Assembly (NCBI GenBank): GCA_022925895.1
Contig: JAKSYS010000834.1
Location: forward strand, 1 to 20,048
From: Fragilaria crotonensis
Lineage: Eukaryota > Bacillariophyta > Fragilariophyceae > Fragilariales > Fragilariaceae
Length of the DNA stretch: 20,048 nucleotides
Direction: 5' to 3'
In this document: piece after piece, positions 8,235-17,678 of the stretch
Layout: each line of letters starts with the position of its first letter
Position numbering within the stretch: position 1 is the stretch's first letter
Notes under the pieces: generated by a model
The model's database searches: none
Told to the model about the DNA's origin: nothing
What the model saw: the letters and a program-made list of their open reading frames with translations, nothing else
Translations under genes and position numbers: made by a program

Positions 8235-9290
8235 ATGCCACTCTCACCAGTCCCCCCCTCTCTCCGCGACATTTGCCGACGACTTTCAAGCGACGACGAT
8301 GATCTCACATCCTTGGATCTTGCCGGTTGCAACATTGGAAATGCCGGGGCCGTTGCCTTGGGCAGATCACTTGAGCACAATACGAATCTCGAGTCCCTCT
8401 CATTGAGTTACAATCTCATCTCACCAGTTGGTGCGGTGCCTCTCTTGTCACAAGGTGCGACAAGTGTCCGCAAGCTCGATCTTCGGTACAACTCCATCGG
8501 AGATGACGGAGCTGACGCTATTGCACGAGTTTTACCAAAGAATCCAAATTTGCAGAACTTGACGCTTCGCAACAACTATATTGGACCCGTGGGAGCGGCC
8601 ACTATAGCTGAGGCATTGGAGACGAATGAGACGGTCGAACATCTGGATTTGAGCACAAATGCCATTGGGAAAGCTGGTGCGGCGGCAATTTCCAAGATGC
8701 TGCAGAAGAACAAAACTCTGCGGTGCCTTTGCTTGTGGTCCAATCGCTTCGATGCCGACGGAATTCAACAGATTGCGATGGGACTGAGGTACAATACCAC
8801 CTTGGAGGTACTCAATCTCGGAGGAAATGAGATTGGCGATGTCGGGGCCCAAGCGCTCGCTGATGTGCTTCGCTACAATACCACCCTGCGAAGTTTGCAC
8901 ATGGCAAACGCTCAAATTGGTCGGAATGGAGCGTTGGCACTGGCGCGTGTACTCACCACGAACACCAAGCTACGGATCGTCGACATTCTTCACAACCCAA
9001 TCGGTTTAGAAGGAGCGGCGGCATTTCGCAGCGTCCTGAGAAGTTCCAACCGAACGATCCAAGAGTTGAGACTCGATTATCAGTTTACTGCGGTGGAGCA
9101 TTTTTGCTTCAAGGGCGTTAATGCTGAGATTACAATATACCTCAAACTCAATAAGAACGGAAGGGCACAAATGACAAACGTTAGATTGCCTTGGGGTTCA
9201 TGGCCCAATATTTTGGCGAAAGTCAACGTTGAAACGGATATGATGTACTTGACGCTACAGGAAAAGCCAGATCTGATACAACGAGAATGA
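8235..9290 (+). CDS. Leucine-rich repeat protein, ribonuclease-inhibitor/NLRC3-like type
   Basis: The protein has 351 residues. The start is ATG 8235 in the context GAAAATGCC; the open frame runs further upstream but only from a TTG. After about 20 residues come nine full 28-residue LRRs and a partial tenth. The pattern is LxxLxLxxNxIGxxGAxAxAxxLxxN, for example LDLAGCNIGNAGAVALGRSL and LNLGGNEIGDVGAQALADVL. The 28-residue period and IGxxGA turn are typical of RI-type LRRs (RanGAP, NLRC3-like proteins). The C-terminal 60 residues form a non-LRR cap with NKNGRAQ and a PWGSW motif. No signal peptide, TM helix or NACHT/NB domain is present, so it is probably a cytosolic or nuclear protein-interaction scaffold. 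Its partner is unknown. Confidence 0.85.
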   Translation: MPLSPVPPSLRDICRRLSSDDDDLTSLDLAGCNIGNAGAVALGRSLEHNTNLESLSLSYNLISPVGAVPLLSQGATSVRKLDLRYNSIGDDGADAIARVLPKNPNLQNLTLRNNYIGPVGAATIAEALETNETVEHLDLSTNAIGKAGAAAISKMLQKNKTLRCLCLWSNRFDADGIQQIAMGLRYNTTLEVLNLGGNEIGDVGAQALADVLRYNTTLRSLHMANAQIGRNGALALARVLTTNTKLRIVDILHNPIGLEGAAAFRSVLRSSNRTIQELRLDYQFTAVEHFCFKGVNAEITIYLKLNKNGRAQMTNVRLPWGSWPNILAKVNVETDMMYLTLQEKPDLIQRE

Positions 9291-9357
9291 CTTGAATGAC
9301 ATGATGCAGAGAGTGCTCACATGATGAGGGATGGGCGCTTGCAGCGATACCCACAAA

Positions 9358-9455
9358 TATTCCAATTGATAGCTTAAAATTATCCTTCGCCCCACGCGTT
9401 ACTAATCTTTCAATCGACAGCTAAAAATTATCCTTCGCCGAACGCGCTATTCATA
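9358..9455. repeat. Two tandem copies of an about 48-bp unit in a convergent 3' region
   Basis: The unit core AAATTATCCTTCGCC appears at both 9377 and 9425, flanked by similar TTCCAATTGATAGC/TTTCAATCGACAGC and CACGCG/AACGCG sequences, at a 48-bp offset. A partial third start (ATTCCAATTG) lies near 9459. It sits between the 3' ends of the LRR gene and the lysine-rich-tail gene, so it may lie in their 3' UTRs. Confidence 0.6.
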
Positions 9456-9513
9456 CACATTCCAATTGTCACCTTGGAATTCTTCGTTATAGTTGCTTTT
9501 CATTCGTTCGAAC

Positions 9514-10713
9514 TCAAGATAACGAAGCACTTCGCTTCTTTTTCGTCTTCGTTTCTTTGCCTTCTTTGCTTCCTTTCTTGGACTTCTTCTTTTTCTTCTT
9601 CCCTTTGGGACTTTTTGAAGCATCTATTTCTTTTACAGCTTCCATTACATTTCCCCCTTCAGAATGCCGTATCGCATCGTAGTTCCATGAGGGTTCGAAA
9701 TCGTTGCCAAAGGTGGCAGCATCGTTCGTCTCAGCATGAACAGACTGTGATTCATCGTTTGCTAGTTTTCTTCTATCGCCAAACTGGTCGAATGGATCTT
9801 CATTACGTGACACATCAGATGGACGTGCTCTTCGTTGAGTCACGTGCAGAGCTGCAGGAGCTGATTGTATCGAGTTGTCCGATGATCGTTCCAGCGCACG
9901 AGGACGCTTCTGCGTTTTGTTCATAGCTGCCGCCTTCTCTCCAAGATGATCAGAATTTTTAACCAATTCATCCCAGATTGCCTTTCGTTGAGCTTCCGCT
10001 GCCATGTGTTCCTTCGTCAGCTGTGCAGCTTTGACCGACGGTCGTCGCTGAAAACTGAAGGCTCGTTTGCACTTGCGCCCGGCGGATTCAATGACCTCCT
10101 CCAATTTCGTGGAAGTGCTTAAATTGGTAACCGTGGTACGACGTTGATTCTTTAACCTGAGAATGGATCGAACCGCCCTACTGATTTCGCTTCTGGGGAC
10201 ATTCCAAACGTTCTCCAACAGATCCTCACGTTCTTCGCGTGTCAAAACCAATTCCATTTGACTCCTTCGAGAAGGTCGAGCTTGTTCGAACGCATCGACA
10301 GACATGCGGCGCGGTGGGGAATGATAGATCCAGTTAATACTAATGTTTTATGTAAAGAGAGGATGCGATTGAGAAGACTCACAGTCATTCGAAAGTTTCA
10401 TGTCGAAACATGTAGTATCAACTCACCTTAAGGGGGGTCCCGAGCTCACGCTTGGATTGTCTCCAACTGTTACTTCATATTGACGAACGTTCACGTCTCT
10501 CCAAACAATACTCTTCGGCGCTCTATTTGATGCGCCCCAGCTTGACCGGAGAGAGTCGCGGTGTGTTTTCACAGTTAAAGTGGATTTCAGAGGATGACGA
10601 AAGCCGGCCTGTAGAGACTGAGGCCCCTCCGTCGGTGGCTCTTCGATCATTACATTGCCAGATACAGAGTTTGTTGGTAATGACTGCGACTGCCAACCTA
10701 GTTCGTTTGCCAT
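9514..10713 (-). CDS. Conserved diatom-type hypothetical protein with lysine-rich C-terminus, two exons
   Basis: Exon 1 is 10427-10713 (start ATG 10713) and exon 2 is 9514-10339. The 87-bp intron runs from GTGAGT to CATTAG. The spliced length is 1113 nt (370 residues). The splice completes a motif I recall from many uncharacterised diatom proteins: VNVRQYEVTVGDNPSVSSGPPL followed by SINW, then a FEQAR...R segment, LTREEREDLLENVWNVP and SEISRAVRSILRLKNQRRTT. The last 40 residues are almost all Lys, Ser, Thr and Gly, as in nuclear or nucleolar proteins. There is no signal peptide or TM helix. The function is unknown; nuclear location is only suggested by the basic tail. The retrotransposon begins 172 bp upstream of its start codon. 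Confidence 0.78.
10340..10426 (-). other. Intron of the lysine-rich-tail gene
   Basis: The donor is TTAAG|GTGAGT and the acceptor is ACATTAG|TATTAAC. It splits a Ser codon and restores GPPLSINW. Without it the first frame stops immediately after GPPLR. Confidence 0.78.
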
Positions 10714-10884
10714 GATGAGGTTTACGATGCTAAACCCACCTGGCAAACTTTAGAGCATATCTCTTTTGGCCTTCATCCTATCTCTTGATAATCGTATGTA
10801 GCTGGTGTATTGGACACATGGCACAAGCTTTTTGGGTTGGGGGGACATAGGAGGGACACATAGGGACATCGCATCCTACGTCAG

Positions 10885-11129
10885 TTGCAGATAAGACACT
10901 AAGCCAATGCAACAGTAGACGAGTAAGCTACTCCCTTCTATTGCAGTACCCAAGTGTCTATCTAACATCTGTCGTTACGTAAATGACATACTGACGGCCC
11001 TAGAACATTCGACCGCAGCGCGGTCGAGGGCAAACAACTTGTTCCCTGATGGAAATCACTCACTTGTTTTGCAAATGAGCGATTTGAATACATCGGTGAT
11101 GCGATATCTGCCGATGTACTTTTTGCTAA
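10885..11129 (+). repeat. Split direct repeat A1 (5' terminus of the element)
   Basis: These 245 bp match A2 except for one substitution (A at 11004) and a T run of 5 instead of 7. The repeat holds five consecutive inverted repeats able to form stem-loops: nested 10894-10959, 11009-11027, 11027-11047, 11059-11079 and 11089-11118. The left boundary is defined by where similarity to A2 begins. Confidence 0.9.
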
Positions 11130-11221
11130 TTTGATCACGACAATGAAGCGACACTACGCGTGTTGCTTACTATCTCTGATCTGCTTATGTTTGGAGCTCA
11201 AATGAGCCCAACATTTATTTT

Positions 11222-11261
11222 GCAAACCATTGTGTCTATCAAAATCTGACCAATGGCGCGC
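11222..11261 (+). repeat. 40-bp leader repeat, copy 1
   Basis: It matches 11400-11439 at 34 of 40 positions. Both copies contain CCATTG at the left and CAATGGCGCGC at the right, so each can also fold as a hairpin. Confidence 0.65.
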
Positions 11262-11399
11262 TTCAGTTGTAAACAACAGTCGACGACTACTGCGACGCAG
11301 TAATCGTCTGACTAATGATGCTTCGTTATCTTTCGATACGGCATTATAACAAAGTTATACCTGCATGGTACCCTTTAATCAGGGTCCAGCAGTCTTTCA

Positions 11400-11439
11400 G
11401 CAAACCATTGCGCTTATCAATATCTAGCCAATGGCGCGC
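11400..11439 (+). repeat. 40-bp leader repeat, copy 2
   Basis: This is the second copy, 178 bp after the first. The flanking CCATTG...CAATGG inverted repeat is conserved while the central part differs. Confidence 0.65.
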
Positions 11440-12421
11440 ACACGATCGGTCGATAACCCTGCCGAGCGGCAACTTATCTGACACCTAATGCTCGAAATTT
11501 ACACATCCTAGCCTTTTGGTATCACTTTTACACCTACGGATGAACATGCTCTGCCATTCGATCCAATATTACTTTACACCAACTACAGCTACCGATCAAT
11601 GGCGAAAAACAACTCAAGGAAAAATACAATTTTTTTAAAAACAGACGGACATGACTGCACACAAAGTAATCAGCGTTCGTAGCGAACTATTCCATGTTAC
11701 AACGCGTTGCTCGTAACGATGAGATCCAATTTTCAACAATTACGATCATAAACAAACCATAGCAATCCGTATCCATCATCTCAATCGCAATTGAAAGCAC
11801 CCACACGAACCAAATCGTTATCTCATGATGAAAACCCAAAAAGCCTAATACATCCCAATCAGTTCTAAGACGAATTTCATTCAAGCCCAGCCCAATGTCT
11901 CACACACGCAACTGGGCTATGACTCTATGATAGTAGAAATGACCAAAATTACTACTGGGGCCGGCATAACTGTAAGGTCAATAAATGTCCGAATTCTGGT
12001 CCGGGACTTTTTGTCCTCACATCCCGACTAGTAAAATCTTCGTTCACACTTTTATTCGAGATCAAACATAAATACAGCTATGATTTCTCACGTCCCAATG
12101 AGCCCATTCCCACTTTACCTCCCCTATCTATCCCTACACTAGCATCTGGATATGCAAACCAGACCCACTTACCAAGATCACATTCACCTATGTAAACCAA
12201 CATTATTATAGCGAAGTTTTAAGACAGATGACGCAATTAATTTCATTCCCCTTCGCAATATAAACCATTATTTAGCAAAGTGTTACTCAACCCGTCCTTC
12301 CAATAAATGCAGTATTTATCTGCACGTAACGTAAAGGTCAACGTTTCCATTTATACTCATCGCGATTTACCAAATAAGCTCACAATCCGTCGAATTTCTC
12401 GATAAGCCTTCACAACACAAG

Positions 12422-14921
12422 ATGAACTTTGCAACCGCAGCCCGAGACCTCTCGTTCCGCGAACGCGCACTCAACGTCGCAACTGCCGCTAAGCTCTCTA
12501 GCTTCGCAGACGCATACGACCCCAACCCCGACCATGTCGAGAAAGTCAACGCAACATTTGCCAAGACTTGCTCACCACTCACCAGATTCGCCACATTGTG
12601 TGACATTAGCGTGGTCAAGCTCGCATTCGTCATGCCGAGCTTCAAAATGCAAGTCATGACGTGCCCATTTCCAGCCCAAGGCAGGAACAACGAAGAAGTC
12701 TTTGCCGGAAGCCTCGGTGACTCTTTAGAAGTCTTCTGCCCTGTCACCATCAGGATGAAGGATGTGAGAGGCGACCTCCTCAGCATCTGCGAAACCCGTG
12801 CCGAAGCAAACGTTCTCAAGCTCCCAACTTCAGACACCAACCCCCTCGAAGAGGATGCTCCACCAAATGAAGATGAATTTGTTGAAATTGAAGTTGCTGG
12901 GCCAGACCGTATTGGCATCGACCTCAACGTCGCAACTAAAGAACCATGTTTTGTTGCAATTCCAAAGGTGATCCCCGTCACTGGAGGAGTAAAGGATTAT
13001 TCTGAGTTCAAGGAGTCGGTCGTCACCGAATCGGATATCCCATCAGCCACACCAGGAAGTATGACCGCAGTCTGGTACGAGGCCATGCGATATGGCATCC
13101 GCAAGCTCGACAACTTATCATTGCAAGCAAAGGACGTCCTCTTCCGGTATGAAAACCTCGAAAAAGCCGAATTCACAACGGCCAATCGCGCCCTTGTATC
13201 CCGATTTACTACCATCGTGACATACCTTACGCCTGAGGACGCTTTATACCACGAGGTTATCAAACGAGTCCTCGAAGAGAAAGAAAAGGCATTGTTGACT
13301 TATGGAACAAAAATATTGAGGCGGCACCTCCAGAGCAAGCACTCGCAATTGCGGGAGAAACAGGTGCCGCAATCGGTACGACAGCATTGATCCCATCCCA
13401 TCCGGACTCTGGTATAACCGCGTTGCTTGACGGGTTGGCAAAAGCCATTTCAGACTCGTCTTCCAAGACGCTTACAGGAACCGAAAGGGATAAAGTTTCT
13501 GAAGCAGAAGATTCAAAACGCTTCTACAGTATTCTCTTTGGCGCTGTTCACTATACGATTGAGGAGGACGGTACCCACACTCCTATGTTTGTCCAAGCAA
13601 CTATTCATCCTCTGTTCGCACCCGTTCTCACGGCGAACAAAATTCTAAAGCAACAAAAGCTATGCAGGAAGCAGTTGAGTCAATGGCGGCTGAACTTAGC
13701 CTTCAGGACAACTGCTTTGCATCGTCAAGCAACCTTGTCCCAAGAATGTTTGACCAACCTCTCACTGCAGCTATCCGCATGGGCCAATGGGAGTCCCAAC
13801 ACACGGTACTGAACCCAGAAGGCGTCAAAACCAACTTCGGATTGCACCATCTAGCGCCACCCCGAACTAACAGTGCGACATACATTACACGCCAGCAAGG
13901 CGAGCTTCAACTAACTCAACAAGAGCAAGTCGAAGAAGACCAGAGTCGGTATAACGCAAAAACAACCGATCTCTACCATTTTGGGTACATGGGAACACTC
14001 TCAGAGATCCATGAGATGGTTGGAAATTTTTTGGTTGATGTGCGTCATCATCGAATTCAATGCTGAGCGACCGCCACTTATCTGGGCAGAAATCGCAAAA
14101 TTCATGAAGATTCTGCGAACCAACGATGGTCGCAGATTCGCAGCTCGCCATCGTAACATCAAGGAGGTTATGTTTAACGTCAGCCAAGAAATCCAGTCAA
14201 CAATAATCGGTTTCGTATCAGAAGCAAGGAAAACCAACTATAAAGCAGCCCTCAAAGCAGGTAACGAGATCTCCCCGTCTATATTTGACATTGCACAACA
14301 ACAAGCAGCCGAATTACGCAGCCGCTTTACCCTCGCAGTGCTGTCTGCAAATGCTGGCACTTACAGAGATACATCGGTTATTTTCAAACTCTTCCAACCC
14401 GAGCATACAAAGGAGGAATTGAACAGAAAGAAGAGAGACGCAGCACACGACTCGAATGGCAATCTTTCATCCCGAAACCGGCCCTTTGTATCCAGTGGGA
14501 ATCGCCAAACCGGTTCCCGAACCAAGTGGCTCATACAGTCACTCCAAATGGCAGCCCAACGTCAGCGGGTCCAAACTCCAACAGTGTACCCCCGGGAAAG
14601 ACAGTATTTGTCCACGCAAACCCTGCTCCGCAAAAGCTGCCTCACCCAGGTGCAATCTTCCCTCACCCGACCAGAGATAACAAATTTACTATCCTATGTT
14701 GCCGGAGCGCATACGAGGGACGAACATGCACTATACCAACATGTGCATTTTATCACTTCCCGAAACAATTGAACCAAGTCCCTCGCGACTTGAAAATCAA
14801 ATTGAACGAATGGGTAACCAACCATGAATCGGTCACATGGCACACAGACGCTGTCAACTGGGCGAACCCACCAGGTAACGTTACGCAAACGCGATCGAGT
14901 ACCGCAGCGTCGAACCACTAA
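12422..14921 (+). CDS. Gag-like protein of the retrotransposon with CCCH-type zinc motif (frame-broken)
   Basis: Coding potential starts at ATG 12422 and runs through several frames to TAA 14919-14921. The first 290 residues have no recognised domain. Breaks occur near 13284-13287 (AAAA, base apparently missing), 13647-13649 (AAA, base apparently missing) and 14027-14032 (six T, base apparently extra), and at unresolved points between 14450 and 14560. The C-terminal part is proline-rich (about 14530-14660). A motif with Cys codons at 14700, 14727 and 14742 and His at 14754 follows, giving C-X8-C-X4-C-X3-H. Position before the RT region, size and a C-terminal zinc motif support a nucleocapsid-like role. 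Homology to characterised Gag proteins is not demonstrated. It could be intact in the source if the breaks are sequencing errors. Confidence 0.65.
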
Positions 14922-14978
14922 TAATCTAACCTATTTCGTCTATCCTTACTAATATTAGTCCCAGCGTTCTACCCAAAT

Positions 14979-17643
14979 TTGCATCTTCAAATTCCCAAGA
15001 AAGCATTTCATTATTCACTGCCATCGATTAGTGTTGAACCAACACCTGCGATATCAATTCCCCAGCAGAGACGACACCAAGCAATATCAGATACTGGCCT
15101 AAAACAATCAACTGAAAGCCAGGGGAATGGTGCGACCACTCAAGCAAACACGATGCCAGGAGTCGCTAGTGCCACCAAAAGAACCACCAGTGATACCGTT
15201 GTGAGTACCGCAATCGACGAAACAGTACCGTCTACGTCGGCATACTTAAGCCAAATGATAAACGCATCCGCGACCCAAGACCTTGCTAACCGGCACCAGG
15301 ATTCGAACATATTCGAACGAGACCATTGGAAAACTGGGAAACTTACGTCAAAACGATTGGACAAGTTCGCCCAAATCGTTCTCCTTCAATGTCCAAATAC
15401 AATTGGCGCAGCCCTTTGGTAAGGATTCGTCAACCCAATTCTTTTGCTCTCAAAAATGTTTTCGCCATGTTTTGTTACCTGTCTTAAAAGCGGTTTTTGT
15501 CCTGTCGCGCAACGAAAACCTTGAAAAGCATCGCGACGTGCTCGCCAACTCCAAATGTTGAGGAAGCAATACGCTACTGTCGACTTTACACCATTGCAAG
15601 GTTTCCAGTCCGACTGGGAAGCAACAACAACAATTCGAAACGATTGGAAAATAATGACCTCCGCCTGCCTTCTCCATTTTAATGGCGACGTCGCCACAAT
15701 GGTGCGATGGATTGGAGGCCCACACGTCAACGCCCACCTGGACGTACCGTCAATCCTGGCCAAACTCAAACTTATTGTGGACGCTGATATACATGCAGAC
15801 ATCAGCCGTATTCTCTTGATAGGAGCCCCAGCAGAATGTAAAGCATCTGCAACTGAAGAGAATTTCCAAGCCTTCTTGAAATATGGTAACCACGAATCGG
15901 TTACCAGTAACCAAGATGTGCACGCTTCAACGATTGTGAAGCAAAGCAAACGAGGATTGACCCTCATCATGGACCCAAAATTGATCCATTTTACGCTGAA
16001 CGCTCATCTATCTCCCCAAGGCTTGGTCGATGTTCTCCACGCACGCAGGAAACCTCGACCATTGTCAGATAGCAGTTTCCGACCGTGGCCAGGAGCAATG
16101 GCCATCAATGATTGGACCAACAAAAAGAACGAACCAACCCTCCATTTTGCAAGTTCATTCATGAACTTCTGTAAATGGCATTGGAACCTCGCCATCTCCT
16201 ATCCCCACCACGATAGACACACTGGCGACGACGATGTGCAATGTGCATTCCCCCCGCCTGAAATACAACCCACAATTGGTGGCCATGCATAGTTCAATAT
16301 CAAACAATACCCTCAGCATGAACACAGGCTTAACGTTTGGAGATAACACAAGCCCGTCGAATTGGGAACCAGTTGCACGAGCTCGCCAGCAGTTGGCACA
16401 ACACTACTGGAAGAACCAACCAGCAATGGCAATGGAAAAAGCACAGCCATTCCTTCCCCCATTCAAATTCGCTCCGCCGGCAACCAAAACCGAGCGAGAT
16501 GCATTTGCAGTCGCCATCCGCGATTCATTGAACACTGGGGTGTTCGACGCAGACGGGCGTCGCCGACCACCAACGTATGACCACCATGTTGACGACAACA
16601 TGTATGGTGACATAACAGAGTTGATGCCACTGGCGGCCGCCGCAAGCGTCATCGCTCTCTATGAGATCCTGGGATATCCTGATGGGAGAATCCCAGATCC
16701 CATTTCTTGGGAAAAATTCGAGTCCGTCCACGGCCACATCCGACGAGTGATAGGATGGGACTTCAACACCCGAAACCTGACGTTCGCTCTCCCAGATGAC
16801 AAACGTCAAGCACTGTTATCAACACTCAAGGCATGGCGCACGAAAACATCGTGTACCCTCTTAGAAGCCGCAGAACTACACGGCACCCTGGCAGATATTT
16901 CCCGAGCAAACCGAAAAGGACGAGCCATGTTTTTCGGATTCCAAAACGCATTACGTCGCACCATCCAGCAACGTTACCACCAAGTCAATGGGTATTATTC
17001 GCGGCACAATAAACGAGAATATATGACAACTCAGTTGCCCAAGCATCTGCACCATCGCTTGGATTCGCTGATAGCGCGCGAAATGGCGGCCCTTATATGG
17101 AAAACAAAAAAACCACCATCAAACTGACGGAAGCCGTCGCGTTTGAAATTCGCAACATTGAATCGCTGCTGGCCAACAAAGATAGGCCATGGTCGATTAG
17201 TATTGGACACGTCATCCCGCGCGACGCCCAATTTACCAGTCTTGGCGATGCGTGTGGAATTGGGGGAGGAGCGTTCTGCCACGAACTCCCAATATTGGTT
17301 TGATGTTGTGTGGTCCGATCACACCCGCCAACAATTCAACATTGGGAAAATACACATCAACATCTTGGAATTTGTTGTCGTGTTGCTGCAACTAGCGGCA
17401 GCTATTACTCGGGACGAGCAAGCATTCCAGGTCAACGGTCGCAGCATCCTACCGCTTCACAAACTTCTCATCCGATCCGACAACTCACCATCATGTAACT
17501 GGGCGCATAAAGTGTCAGCTAAATCAGAGAGAGGGCAGTTATTTGTCAGCATATACGCTGACCTCATCGAGCGTACCGAACTTACAGTTGACTGTACCCA
17601 TGTGGCGGGATCCGATAACGATCTCGCCGACTTTTTATCTCGA
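14979..17643 (+). CDS. Reverse transcriptase - RNase H polyprotein of the retrotransposon (frame-broken)
   Basis: The N-terminal part (14979-15550) is low-complexity and its start is uncertain. The RT core is clear from 15555. Motif A has the Asp triplet at 16227-16235 followed by V-Q-C-A-F. Motif B reads FGDNTSPSNWE at 16336-16368. Motif C reads HHVDDNMY at 16582-16605, with the two catalytic Asp codons at 16591 and 16594. Thumb/connection sequence follows (LPDDKRQALLSTLKAW, ELHGTLADISRANRKG). RNase H runs from about 17128, with SDNSPSCNW and the C-terminal HVAGSDNDLADFLSR at 17599-17643. Frame breaks lie at six C (16250-16255), seven A (17106-17112) and CCC (17288-17290). It copies element RNA to DNA and removes the RNA strand. 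No integrase or protease domain is seen. Confidence 0.8.
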
Positions 17644-17678
17644 CCACCTTTCCCAGATAACCCCACTCACAGGATTCG

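Larger units (their letters stand above)
11130..12421. other. Long non-coding leader of the retrotransposon
   Basis: No substantial coding frame is visible between A1 and the gag-like ATG. It holds two direct copies of a 40-bp unit (11222-11261 and 11400-11439, 34 of 40 identical). It also holds a near-perfect palindrome at 11282-11308. Elsewhere it is AT-rich and featureless. It probably contains transcription start and packaging or translation-control sequences, which is inference. Confidence 0.5.

Noticed and set aside
9474-9926. Plus-strand open frame rich in Phe and Ser
   Set aside because: It is antisense to the lysine-rich tail of the 370-residue gene; its composition mirrors the AAG/AAA codons on the other strand.
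11687-11884. Small minus-strand open frame in the element leader
   Set aside because: It is 65 residues with no motif, lies in AT-rich sequence, and is opposite to the element's coding direction.
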